Below, piece by piece: positions 23,121-33,984 of a stretch of 64,000 nt of DNA. This DNA comes from Saposhnikovia divaricata. Taxonomy: Eukaryota > Streptophyta > Magnoliopsida > Apiales > Apiaceae. The notes under the pieces were generated by a model. That model did no database searches. It saw only the letters and a list, made by a program, of their open reading frames with translations, and was not told the DNA's origin. The stretch spans positions 99,936,580 through 100,000,579 of the forward strand of contig CM071595.1 in NCBI GenBank assembly GCA_036435485.1, in the 5' to 3' direction. Numbering within the stretch: position 1 is the stretch's first letter; every line of letters starts with the position of its first letter. The translations under genes were made by a program, and so were the position numbers.

Positions 23121-25355
23121 AAACCGATGCTTGTCCTCAAGCATAAACAATTACAACTAACTAATTAGCTAGTACCACTTCCGTAGGTGATCACGGTTGC
23201 ATTTGGCATATGCAACAAGCCCTTTAAACCCCTAGGCAGCCCTAGTGGACGAGTAAGGTCTCGTGAGGGCCTATAGCGAATGTACCCACAAAATCCATTT
23301 AACCTAATGCAATGCAATGCATGAATGCAACTAGAATGAAAAATGCAACGATCCCCTTCAAACTAACCAAAACCAACGAGCAAGCAAATATCTCAAAGAA
23401 TGCAACTAAATCCAAATAGAGTTCGACCAAGTTCCCGTATACTAACAATACATGAACAGAAACGTGTGTGTGTGCAATGCTCATCAGAAATTCTCCCAAA
23501 ACTAGGTCAAAAATCATACATGCTTTTCGTCAAGACAATCACAAGTTTATAAATAGAATAGACCGTAGACACTTCATAACCTAGGAACACCTCCATCCTT
23601 ATCCAAGGTAGACAGAAATTCATGCTTTTATTACTAAACAACTACGACACATAATATACAAACATGCTTATTTAACCGTGCAATGGATGAGACCCCGAAA
23701 GGCTTATACAATAATACCCATGTAGCGAGCGTTGGGTTAGTGGATCCCAGACTATAAAAGCCTTAGGTCACTAGGCACAAAGTCCCCTAGAACTTAATTG
23801 CTCGAGTATTAAAGAGCTCACCCTGGCTAATTTTGCATATAAACAATTGACATCATTTTTTTTTTCTTTTCTTTTTTTTTTCTCTTCTTTTTTTTTTTCT
23901 TTCTTCTTTCTGCTTTTTTTTTTCTATGCAATCTGGAATGAGAATTCTCAATTCCAACCCTAGACTACTCATATAAATATGAGCCGGCTACTAGCCAATT
24001 GACGCCTAGCCATTATTGACAATTATTTACAATTTAAGCATGAAATCCATGTTTTCCCCCAAACTTAGACTTAATTGTTCTAGGCCATCAAGGGAATAAT
24101 GAAAATTCTAAATATAATCAAGTGATTAAATCTCAAAACATCCAAACAAGCATGATCTCAACCTAGCTCAAAAGCACCCAATGAGACTGTGAAAAGATTT
24201 TGTTTCTGAAGCATGCAAGTCAATTTCATAGAAACTATAAATCAACCCTCTACTCATCATTATCACACTCAATTAGACACCTACCTACCAATCAGAATTA
24301 GCTCGTTCTAAGGGATCATGAAATATGCATGCCATGACAATGCAACTAGAATGAACTCACATGATATACGAAAAATAAAAACAGGATGTCCTACATGAAA
24401 CAAACGTAGATAATACGAACATAACATGAATGAATTACTACTAAGCATGCAAAACATGATATCCTACATGAACATATATATACAACAACAACTACTAATC
24501 CCTCAAACCACCCCCAAACTTAAAATATTCAATGTCCGCATTGAATGGAAGTAAATACGAGGGAAAGTAGAAAACATACCTAACCAGCTGAACCATAACC
24601 CTCCTCGGATGAATCTGGTGGAGGATAATGCGTACGAGCTCCATAGACTAGCCACCTCCCAAATAACAAGAATCCTACAAAACCCCCAATTACAAGAACA
24701 CAAATTCATAATAAAAATAATATTAGAGAAGATTTAACCCAAGTACGAATCAAAGAGGTGAACTTGTAATTAATTCCTCTTTAGAATTGAATTTAAATAA
24801 ATAGAAGAGGAATTGGATTTGTATGTATGGGTGTGTATATATAATGGAGGGATTGGATGAATAAAATTAATGTGAAAAGGAAAAATTTTGGGTGGGTATG
24901 AAATTTGATGTAGGATAGAAATAGGATTTGATGAATTAAAGAAAAAGAATTAGAATAGGTTTAGAATTTTAGAAGAGAGGTGGGGGTTTTGGAATTGAAA
25001 TAGGATTAGGATAAAATTTGGGGTTTGAATTTTTGTTTTGTTTTGTTTTGGTTTTTTTTTTTTTTTTTTTTTACAAAGGGAAGAAAAGAAAGGAAAAAAA
25101 AACAAAATAAAAAAAAACTAAAAAAAATGGACCTGCGCAGCCTGCATAAGCAGGCGCAGCCTGCCTACAGATCAGTCACGCAGGCGCAGCCTGCGTAACG
25201 CAGGCGCAGCCTGCGCGACATCCAGTAACGCAGGCGCAACCTGCGTTACACGCCCGAAATATATATATATATATTTTTTTTTTTTTCACACAACACTCAC
25301 AACACTCATTTTTTTTACACCAATTTTTTTTTTTTTTTTTTTTTCACGAAGGCGT
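23121..25355 (-). other. Element C non-coding 3' region
   Basis: No gene. It includes the leader shared with element A (to about 23290), T-rich tracts (about 23849-23923), two further polypurine-motif copies (minus strand, about 24052-24066 and 24509-24524), and a GC-rich tandem block (25128-25250) with repeated inverted arms GCAGGC/GCCTGC. Short (TA)n and poly-T runs lie at 25260-25345. Confidence 0.75.
25128..25250. repeat. GC-rich palindromic tandem repeat GCAGGCGCAGCCTGC
   Basis: About four imperfect copies of a unit in which GCAGGC and GCCTGC flank GCA, each able to form a hairpin, set in an otherwise AT-rich region of element C. Confidence 0.75.
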
Positions 25356-25402
25356 GGGTTGCCTCCCTCGAAGCGCTTCTTTAACGTCAATAGCTTGACG
25401 TT
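25356..25402 (-). other. Conserved three-hairpin motif after the stop codon (element C)
   Basis: Minus strand: AACGTCA-6nt-TGACGTT, then a palindrome around GAAGCGCTTC, then GGG-6nt-CCC. It starts about 12 nt after the gag-protease stop. The first-hairpin loop differs from element A while the stem is kept. Confidence 0.7.
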
Positions 25403-25413
25403 ACTTCCTCAAC

Positions 25414-28128
25414 TCATGGCGGTTTCAAAAGAATAACTGAACCGTCTTCAACAGATAGACCATTCATACGAACGTTGACATCTTGATTGCTTGCTTTCCA
25501 CAAATCACTTCCATCAGATTTCAACCTAATTTTACTACCAAATGGCCAAATCTTATTCTTTTTCTTCTTCACACCTCTCAGGTGCTTCTCTGACTCAACC
25601 GGTTGAACAAAAATTTCCTCATCCTTATCATCTGCTTTCCACCTTCGCAACACGTTATCATGCCCCTCTTCAAAAATCACTAGCTCATTATTCAAAAGGA
25701 CATACCTCAAATGTGGTGGAAGTTTTCCAAGCTTAACATTCGAAAGATCTCGAATTGAAGAACTTTCAATGAAATCACTGATGTGACGCTTTAGCACGTG
25801 TGTATCCGACTTTTCGCTCAACGACTGATCAAACTTCTTTCTCTGACCCGTATCAACTATTTCCACACTACAACACTCTTCATCCTCTGTCGGAAATTTC
25901 ATTGCCTTGAACACATTAAAGGTGACCATCTGATCTTGCACCCTCATTGTAAGCTCTCCTTTTTGCACATCAATCAAAGTATGGCCTGTAGCTAGAAAAG
26001 GCCTTCCCAAGATTATGGGAATCTTCTTGTCTTCTTCAAAATCCAAGATAACGAAGTCAGCAGGAAATATGAGCTTATCAACTTTCACCAAAACGTCCTC
26101 CACTATGCCCCTAGGATAAGTGATTGACCTATCAGCCAACTGCAAAGAGATGTTGGTTGGCTTTGGCTCCGGCAGACCAAGTTGCTTGAACACAGATAAA
26201 GGCATGAGATTGATGCTAGCTCCCAAGTCACACAAGCACTTGCTAAAAGAAAGGTTGCCAATAGTGCAAGGGATGGTGAAACTTCCCGGATCTTTAAGTT
26301 TGGGTGGCAACTTCTGCTGCAGAACTGCACTACACTCCTCCGTTAATGCCACTGTTTCAAATTCTTCCAACCTTCTCTTTCGTGACAAAATATCCTTCAT
26401 GAACTTTGCATACCTCGGCATCTGCTCCAATGCTTCAACAAAAGGAATGTTAATGGACAATTTCTTGAAGACATCCATAAACTTCTGGAACTGAATTTCT
26501 TGACTTTTCTGCACGCGTCGAGGAAACGGAGGAGGAGGATAGAATTGATTATTCTTTGAAGATTGCTCCGAAGTAGACTTTTCAACAGGTTTCTTGCTCT
26601 TCTCACCATCAACCTGATCAGCCACTAAGTCAGATTTCTCAATTTCTGGCACTGCAGATTTTTCAACCTGCTGATTCTGAATATCTTCATCTTCTTCAGC
26701 TGCTGATTGAGGGCCTGCTGTAACCTTTCCCGATCTTAAAGTCACTGCATTAACCTGTTCTTTGTTCCCCCTTCTGCCTGGATTTGTTTTCGTATCACTA
26801 GGAAGAGTCCCCTGTTGCATGTTCAACAAAGCACTTGTAATCTGTCCCATCTGGTTTTCCAAGATCTTTTGAGAAGCTTGAAGGTTCTTCAACATCATCC
26901 TCATATCATCCGTTTCTGATTTTTCATTAGATGATTGCCCCGCATGAGCCTGGGGTTGTTGCTGCTGAAATCCAGGAGGTTGATATGGTGCCCTTGGAGC
27001 ATACTGTTGTTGATAGCCTTGATTGAATGGTCTAGCTTCCTGACTTTGAAACTGCTGATAGGACTGCTGAGGTTGTTGAGCACTTTGGTTGTTGCTCCAG
27101 CTGAAGTTAGGATGATTCCTGTTGTTCGGATGATAAGTGGCTGGGACTGGTGCAGCAGGTCTTTGGAAATTACTAACGAACTGTGCTGATTCAGAAGAGA
27201 TAGCACACTGACTTGTCTCATGTGCGCCCGCACATAGCTCACAAATACTAGCCACCTGCTGAATCCCATAATTAGCAAGAGAATCCACCTTCATCGTAAG
27301 AGCCTTCAACTGAGCTGCAATAGCTGAAGCTGTGTCAACTTCAAGAACACCTGCTACCTTACCATGAGAAAGCCTCTGGGTTGGATTTTGATATTCATTA
27401 GCAGCCATCATCTCAATAAGATCATATGTTTCCTCATAGCTCTTCGCCCACAGAGCTCCACCTGATGCTGCATCTAGCAAAGGCCTAGACTGTGCTCCCA
27501 ACCCATTGTAAAAACCATTAATAACCATCCAATCAGGCATGCCATGATGTGGACACCTACGAAGCATCTCCTTGTAACGTTCCCAAGCCTCACACAAAGA
27601 CTCGCCAGATTGCTGCTGAAATTGAGTTAACTGGTTCCTTATTGCTGCAGTTTTCGCCATAGGGAAGAATTTAGTAAGAAACTTCTGAGCAAGATCATCC
27701 CATGTAGTAATGGAACCAGCTGGTAGAGAATGTAACCAGCCTTTAGCCTTATCCCTCAAAGAAAATGGGAAAAGTCTCAACTTGATAGCATCCTCTGACA
27801 CACCATTAAATTTGAAAGTGTCGCAGATCTCGATAAAGTCCCGAATATGCATGTTAGGATCCTCCGTAGAAGCACCCCCAAACTGAACCGAATTCTGCAC
27901 CATCTGAATTATGCTCGGCTTGATCTCAAAGTTGTTCGCTGCAATAGCTGGCCTGACAATACTAGATTGTATGTCATTGATCTTTGGCTGCGAATAGTCC
28001 TTCAAAGCCTTGACTGCTGCTGGTAATTCTGCCATCTCTACAGTAGTTTCAAGTTCCTCTTTCTGATTATCTACTACAAGACCGTCTTCTGCCAGTTTTT
28101 CCTTACGAGCCTGCAAACGTGTTCGCAT
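25414..28128 (-). CDS. Element C gag-protease polyprotein, 904 aa, intact
   Basis: ATG at 28126-28128, stop at 25414-25416. Capsid-type gag core at residues 92-210 (FKFNGVSEDAIKLRLFPFSL, AKGWLHSLP, WDDLAQKFLTKFFP, ESLCEAWERYKEMLRRCPHHG). Zinc knuckle C296-x2-C299-x3-H303-x4-C308. A long Q/N/P-rich linker (320-400), then a probable coiled coil (405-440). Aspartic protease: CDLGASINLMPLS with catalytic D634, and ILGRPFLATG (706-715). After this, KLPPHLRYVLL (802-812) resembles the sequence that leads into reverse transcriptase in Athila elements. The frame then ends within about 90 residues with a Lys-rich tail, so pol was removed by an internal deletion. It should assemble particles and cut gag. 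Stop-free and flanked by near-identical LTRs, so it may still be made. Confidence 0.92.
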   Translation of the reverse strand: MRTRLQARKEKLAEDGLVVDNQKEELETTVEMAELPAAVKALKDYSQPKINDIQSSIVRPAIAANNFEIKPSIIQMVQNSVQFGGASTEDPNMHIRDFIEICDTFKFNGVSEDAIKLRLFPFSLRDKAKGWLHSLPAGSITTWDDLAQKFLTKFFPMAKTAAIRNQLTQFQQQSGESLCEAWERYKEMLRRCPHHGMPDWMVINGFYNGLGAQSRPLLDAASGGALWAKSYEETYDLIEMMAANEYQNPTQRLSHGKVAGVLEVDTASAIAAQLKALTMKVDSLANYGIQQVASICELCAGAHETSQCAISSESAQFVSNFQRPAAPVPATYHPNNRNHPNFSWSNNQSAQQPQQSYQQFQSQEARPFNQGYQQQYAPRAPYQPPGFQQQQPQAHAGQSSNEKSETDDMRMMLKNLQASQKILENQMGQITSALLNMQQGTLPSDTKTNPGRRGNKEQVNAVTLRSGKVTAGPQSAAEEDEDIQNQQVEKSAVPEIEKSDLVADQVDGEKSKKPVEKSTSEQSSKNNQFYPPPPFPRRVQKSQEIQFQKFMDVFKKLSINIPFVEALEQMPRYAKFMKDILSRKRRLEEFETVALTEECSAVLQQKLPPKLKDPGSFTIPCTIGNLSFSKCLCDLGASINLMPLSVFKQLGLPEPKPTNISLQLADRSITYPRGIVEDVLVKVDKLIFPADFVILDFEEDKKIPIILGRPFLATGHTLIDVQKGELTMRVQDQMVTFNVFKAMKFPTEDEECCSVEIVDTGQRKKFDQSLSEKSDTHVLKRHISDFIESSSIRDLSNVKLGKLPPHLRYVLLNNELVIFEEGHDNVLRRWKADDKDEEIFVQPVESEKHLRGVKKKKNKIWPFGSKIRLKSDGSDLWKASNQDVNVRMNGLSVEDGSVILLKPP

Positions 28129-28243
28129 ACACGTTCAAGTACCTGAAAACACCACGAAACAAACAACTAAGTAAGAAATCCGAGTCAGTGAACGCTAACG
28201 ACCACTAATGACAAGCACATAAACTAAACAAAACACCGATGAT

Positions 28244-28260
28244 CCCCGGCAGCGGCGCCA
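28244..28260 (-). other. Primer binding site, tRNA-Asp type (element C)
   Basis: Minus strand TGGCGCCGCTGCCGGGG, six bases after the 5' LTR, identical to element A's site at 5699. Confidence 0.88.
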
Positions 28261-28266
28261 AAAACT

Positions 28267-29753
28267 TGTTAACACAAAATCACGCAAGCGTACGTGGTCA
28301 CAAGTAATATATAAGGTTAAGTCCAAATTCGTTCCCACAGGGATCAGGTTATGGTTCTTTTCAGTAAATGCACCTATTCAACAATGTATGATCTTAATTC
28401 ACTGCTAAGACAAGTAATTAATTGAGATTTTAATTAACTAAATTTAACTAATATGCAATTTTAGAATTAACTAGCTAATGAGATCTAAAATCAAATTACT
28501 TATATGAGAATAACATGGAATTCTAACTTCATTATATACTTCACTTAGAGTCGCAGCCTTTAATCAGTACATGTGATGGTTTTGATATCTGATCGGACAA
28601 CACGAAATAAGTAAAAGCTACCTCTCGGTATACTAATACCAAACTACGCATGCATCCACAAAAGAGATAGAAGATGGGTAGACACCAATTATGTTTAGAC
28701 CCTATATCTCTATAGAATTTGAAAACATAAAGGTTTAAGCACAAGTTATCCACTTAGATCACATAGGGCAGCATAATATCTCTATTTACGCCACAAATCA
28801 TGATGTTAAAACATCAACCTATCCTATGCTAGCATGGCAAGTTCTAAATCTCAAGATCCACTCTCGTTTAGCAAGAGATTAACAAATTAGATGTTTGCGA
28901 CGCATCTAAATACATGAAACACAACCATACGAGGATATCAAGAATTCACCACACATAAATCTTTAAAGCATATAAACTACTAAGCTACATAGATAACTCC
29001 GTTAGAATCCCATGACAACGATTAGCTCATAATTGAACCGTTCATCGTCATGGGTTTTGATGAAAACATGATATAAAACAAGATATGAATAAAAGAAGTA
29101 ATTATATTAATAAACAAAGAGTTAAGAAAACAAATCTATAATCCAGAATAACACAAAGGCTGAAGTAGATCTAGATCCGTTGCTTGTCACTAGCGTTGAA
29201 TCCTTCTCTCCTTTTCCCCCTTGCAGATCTAAGCTATGTTACAATAATAATAACTAATAATATGTCTATTTCTATTACAATGGTATGATGTGTTTATATA
29301 GGCACTACAAGTCTTGCCCAGCAAGAAAATACAAAACAGAATTATAATAGAATTTCTGCAAGATACGTTTCCTAATTTGATTATGTTTTGTAAGGAAAAT
29401 TCGAAGCTGACTTTTCTTCAGATTTTCTGGAACGTTTCCCACGTAATTGGACCTCTGGACTATCTTAGAATGATAGGAAATCTCGTTATCTTCGCGTGGA
29501 CTGCTTACGGGCCTAAAACGGACTTCTAGAACTCAAGATATGGCCAAAACAATGTAAACTGCGCAACCCTTCTCGAAAATCCGAATTTTAATCAATTAAT
29601 TCCCAAAAAATTATAAAAGCATCCACTTTAGTCAACATTCTCGTAATCCTGCACAACTAAGCAAAACACATCAAATCTACAACAACTTGAGCCCAAGACA
29701 ATCAATTTAAGCCGAAATTAAGCGATCCAAGTGGATATAAAATCCACTTATCA
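28267..29753 (-). repeat. Element C 5' LTR
   Basis: 1487 bp, same length as the 3' LTR. Confidence 0.92.
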
Positions 29754-30263
29754 GTGAGTGTTCACAAGCCATGTGAGGAATTTGATCATGCTGGTGAGGT
29801 GGATGCTTTGGAAAGGGCACAATTTGAGACAGACACTGATGAGCTGCACAAATTTCAAGAATTGGTATGTGCGTACCAAAAAGACACTGATGAGCTGCAC
29901 AAATTTCAAGAATTGGTATGTGCGTACCAAGAGGCTGAAGAACATGGGAAAGATGTAGGTCTTCTAATGGACTCAGAGTTTAAAGATGGAGGTAGCGCAT
30001 TACAGCCAATGGAGGAAGTTCTCTTTGAGGAACAAAAGGCTTCAGCAACTTACATTTATCCTCCTCCATTATATTCAACCGAAGGCCGCGAAGGTGTGTT
30101 GTTCTACAAATTGACAGATTTTGGGTCAACAGATGAAGGCATTGGAACAGGACATATTTGTTATACGAATAGGCCAAGCGAGGATAAGGGGCAGAAAGTG
30201 TGCCGCTGTGATGACGATGAAGTTTCACGAAGAGATGACCAGGCAAACTATTATCATCCTTAA
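29754..30263 (+). pseudogene. Element A gag-remnant ORF, copy 2, 3' part
   Basis: Continues the frame of 21145-21620 after element C. It contains the 51-bp duplication encoding DTDELHKFQELVCAYQ(E/K) twice and, unlike copy 1, reads through position 30150 (GGA) to a Cys/Asp/Arg-rich end (KVCRCDDDEVSRRDD) and a TAA at 30261-30263. Confidence 0.72.
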
Positions 30264-30278
30264 TGGAGGCTTGGAAGT

Positions 30279-30327
30279 AACGTCAAGCTAATGACGTTAA
30301 AGAAACGCTTCTTGGGAGGCAACCCAA
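30279..30327 (+). other. Conserved three-hairpin motif after the stop codon, copy 2
   Basis: Same block as 6836-6884, starting 15 nt after the TAA. First and third stems are unchanged; the middle palindrome has one change (AGAAACGCTTCT). Confidence 0.7.
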
Positions 30328-31397
30328 GCATTGTTGTATACTGGTATGTTTTCTACTTTCCCTCGTATTTACTTCCATTCAATGAGGACATTGAATATTT
30401 TAAGTTTGGGGGTGGTTTGAGGGATAAGTAGTGTATGTAGTTGTGATTGTTAGTCCTTATGTTCATGTAGTAAATTATGCATTTATGTTCATGATATCTA
30501 CGTTTGTTTCATATAGGACATTCTGTTTTTATATATCATGTGAGTTCATAATAGTTTGCATTTGCACCAATGCTTGAAAGGAATTTTGTGTTGTTGACGT
30601 TTTTTTGATTGAGAAGTGATATGCTTTGTTCTTGTGCACACACATACACTAGTAAGTTGAAGCTAGTAGACTTATTGAATGTTGTAAGTAATTAGAATGA
30701 CATGAATATGTGCAAGTTGATTTAGTTTGCATGCTTTGAATACAAGTAGGTGCATTAGAGAGATTTTTGCTTGGGATTGAGTATGTTTTTCCCGCCAAGT
30801 GAGCTTTTGAGCCATATTGCATTTGTTGCAATTTTATTCGTTTGCTTGAGTGTCCACGGATTGTTTGCATTGCTAGCAGTTGTTTGAGGTCTTTCTTGAA
30901 ACGCATGACATTATTTGACGATTAAAATGATAAAGGCATTAGGATTAACCGCATATTTTCCCATATTACCACACCATGTTTACATGATCAATTAGTTAAA
31001 CCGTTGAGCTTAATCCTATTTTTTCGGTGACATACCACATTACTTGCCTAGACCTTTTTCTTGTATTGGCCTTACATTAATTTGAACCCGCATTGTCAAA
31101 GGCTAGTAGGGTGCTTAAGGGAGTAATAAGGTGTGCAAGAAAGGGTTTATTGTTGGTCATAAGTTTGGGGGAAATATTGAAATTTGGAAATTGGGTTTGG
31201 TTGTTGCTTGATAGTCGGCGTATGTAATAAAATTGTGGGATCATTATTATTGTTTATATTATTGTTTTGTTATATTTAGCTCTCGGAAAAAAAAAAGAAA
31301 AAAAGGGAAAAAAGAAAAAAAAAAGATAAAAAAAGAAGGAATATATATATATATATTATGAGAGCATGTTTGTGTTTGTTGTGATCCTATTTCAGTT

Positions 31398-31450
<53 letters not shown>

Positions 31451-32248
31451 GAGAGCATGTTTGTGTTTGTTGTGATCCTATTTCAGTCGACTAGTCGAGT
31501 ATTTTTGTTGGAAGAAAAATAATAAATTATGTGGGGGGGAAATAGGTGGTTGTGTATGATTTATTATAAGTTCCTACTAGTTTTTGACACTTCACCTGTT
31601 TTGGCTTATTTGACATACCTTGTCCCTAGCCCCGTTACAACCCAAATAAAGACCTTTTGATTATCGTCATTGATGTATGTTGTGTTAAGAGTTAGATTGA
31701 TACCAAATGTCAAGCATGCTTATGATTTTGTTGGAATTGAGTGATACACTTACCCTTGTTCTTGAGTGAATATTCTTTTATGAGTGGATTGTGAGTGTTT
31801 GCTTGTTTTTGCGTATGAGATCCCGAGTTTTGTCTCAAAGATGTACTCTTGTAGTCTTAGCATGTTTACTAACTTATTCTTGCACTTGACATGGACTTGT
31901 GAGAACTTATGCATGTTCATTGAGTAGACTATGTAAATACTTGCACTTTCGACACCAAGACATTGCGTATTTACTTTGATTCTTAAGTTGATATGGCATG
32001 AGAGGATTTGAAGGTTTGGTAGGATATTAATTGCATTTTCATTTAGTTGCATTCATGCATTGCATTGCATTGGATTTTGTGGGTACATTCGCTATAGGCC
32101 CTCACGAGACCTTACTCGTCCACTAGGGCTGCCTAGGGGTTTAAAGGGCTTGTTGCATATGCCAAATGCAACCGTGATCACCTACGGAAGTGGTACAAGT
32201 TAGTTAGATAGTTTGTAATTGTTTATTCTTGAGGACAAGCATCGGTTT
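30328..32248 (+). other. Element A internal 2, non-coding 3' region
   Basis: Colinear with 6885-8745. Polypurine motif copies at 30400-30415 and 31161-31174. An A-rich/(AT)n tract (about 31287-31448) has locally duplicated TATTATGAGAGCATGTTTG. No gene. Confidence 0.75.
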
Positions 32249-32261
32249 AAGTTTGGGGGTG
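32249..32261 (+). other. Polypurine tract before LTR3
   Basis: AAGTTTGGGGGTG directly before TGATAAATGG. Confidence 0.88.
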
Positions 32262-33984
32262 TGATAAATGGATTTTATATCCATTTAGAGCATTCTAATT
32301 CGGCTTAAATTGGTTGCTTTGGCCTCAAGTTTGTGGTAGTTTTGATGTGTTTTGCTAATTGTGCAGGGTTGAAGAAATGTCGATTAAAGGTGTAATTTCC
32401 ATCGTTATTTGGAGTTGATTTATGATATGGAATGAAGAATGGAGGCTAATGTCAACTCCCAAGAAGTATACAAGTCATTAAGGATGAAAGACGGAAGCTC
32501 ATGCAAAAGGAACGGAAGAAAAAGCTTAAAAATCGAAGAAAAATCAATTTTCGCAGATCGGGACCAAGCCGGGAGCCTAATTGGCGCCCCAGAGCTGTTT
32601 ATGCAGATTGAGCTGGTGCATCAGGCGCCAAAACGGCGCCTCAGGCGCTGCGGCGCGTGGGTGAAAAATCAGCCAGAATTTCTGATTTTGTTTTGGTCAT
32701 ATCTTGAATTCTAGAAGTCCGTTTTGGACGATCTTACAGTCCACGCGAAGCTAACGAGATTCTCTATCATTCTAAAGTGGTCCAGATGTCCACTTACAAC
32801 TGGAACGGCCCAGAAATATTGAAGAAAAGTCAGCTACGAATTTTCCTTAAAAACAGAATCAGTTTAGGAAACGTATTATGTGCCGAACTGCAGAAATTCA
32901 ACTTTGACAAGGAAATTTCTATAATTCCTACTTCTAATAAGTATGGTAATTGCTTTGGGCAGCTAGAACATTCCAGAATCAGATCTACACATGGAATTTG
33001 CAATTCTATTCTCATTCAAGAACGGAAATTGCCAATCTTCTATTCCAACTCTAGAAAGGCAATTGCTTGGTGGACAAGATTTCTAGAGCCTATATAAACA
33101 CATCCTACCATTGTAATTTAGAAGACCATTACATATCAATTACTTAGGATTATTTGTATCTTTTTATACTTTGTTTTTATCATGGTTTCATCAGATCCCA
33201 TGATGACGAGAGGTTCAATTATGAACTAATCGTTGTCATGGGATTCTAACGGATTTATCTATGTAGCTTAGTAGTTTGATTGCTTTAAAGATTTATGTGT
33301 GGTGAATTCTTGATATCCTCGTATGGTTGTTTTTCATGTGTTTAGATGAGTCATGAACATCTAATTTGTTAATCTCTTGCGAAACGAGAGTGGATCTTGA
33401 GATTTAGAACTTGCCATGCTAGCATAGGATAGGTTGATAATATTATCATGATTTGTGGCATACATAGAGATATGATGCTACCCTATGTGATCTATGTGGA
33501 TAACTTGTGCTTCAACCTTTATGTTTTCAAATTCTATAGAGATATAGGGTCTAAACATATTTGGTGTCTACCCATCTTCTATCTCTTTTGTGGATGCATG
33601 CGTAGTTTGGTATTAGTATACCGAGAGGTAGCTTATACTGGTTCCGTGTTGTCTGATCAGATATCATAACCATCACATGAATTGATTAAAGGCATCAACT
33701 CTAAACGAAGTAGTTAATGAAGTTAGGATCCCATGTTTTCTCTTGCAGACGTAATTAGAATTCAATTCTTGTTAGTTTGTTAATTCTTAGTTTTATTAAT
33801 TTGTTTCTTAGTTAATTATAGTTAATTAAAATCTTGTTATTTGTCTTAGCAGTGCATAATAACCATACATTGTTGCATAGGTACAAAACTGAATTAAAAC
33901 CATAACCAGATCTCTATGGGAACGAACTCAACTTTATTCTATATTACTTGTGACCACGTACGCTTGCGTGATATTGTGTTAACA
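32262..33984 (+). repeat. Element A LTR3 (3' LTR)
   Basis: 1723 bp. It ends GTGTTAACA before ATAAT (33985-33989). A few scattered differences from LTR1, including a short deletion near 32708, show it is older than elements B and C. Confidence 0.9.

Larger units (their letters stand above)
21621..29753 (-). mobile_element. Element C: Athila-like gag-protease element without reverse transcriptase
   Basis: 8133 bp, inserted in internal 2 of element A. Target duplication GTGAG at 21616-21620 and 29754-29758. LTRs of 1487 bp each, tRNA-Asp primer site, one 904-aa gag-protease ORF, and about 2.3 kb of non-coding 3' region. No reverse transcriptase, RNase H or integrase anywhere inside. By eye the LTRs differ at only about two positions (22247/28893 and 21887/28534), so insertion is recent. 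LTR ends, primer site, polypurine tracts and 3' leader match element A. It fits the type called TR-GAG (terminal-repeat elements with GAG). Confidence 0.9.
3965..33984 (+). mobile_element. Element A: Athila-like non-autonomous LTR retrotransposon, tandem composite with nested insertions
   Basis: Outer LTR begins TGATAAATGG and ends GTGTTAACA. The target duplication ATAAT is present at 3960-3964 and 33985-33989, and the empty site can be seen in the other foldback units. The layout is LTR1 (3965-5692), internal 1 (5693-8758), LTR2 (8759-10179 plus 20705-20996), internal 2 (20997-21620 plus 29754-32261) and LTR3 (32262-33984). Elements B and C are inserted in LTR2 and internal 2. Each internal region is about 3.1 kb: a tRNA-Asp primer site, one gag-remnant ORF, then about 2 kb of conserved non-coding sequence and a polypurine tract. 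No protease, reverse transcriptase or integrase is present, so it must be mobilised in trans. The shared middle LTR suggests recombination between LTRs of two copies. Confidence 0.88.

Noticed and set aside
25128..25250. Possible CRISPR-like array
   Set aside because: The window is plant nuclear DNA; the repeat has no uniform spacers and is a short palindromic tandem repeat inside a retrotransposon.
25542..27278. Several plus- and minus-strand ORFs overlapping the element C gag-protease gene
   Set aside because: Shadows of the 904-aa frame with no domain of their own.
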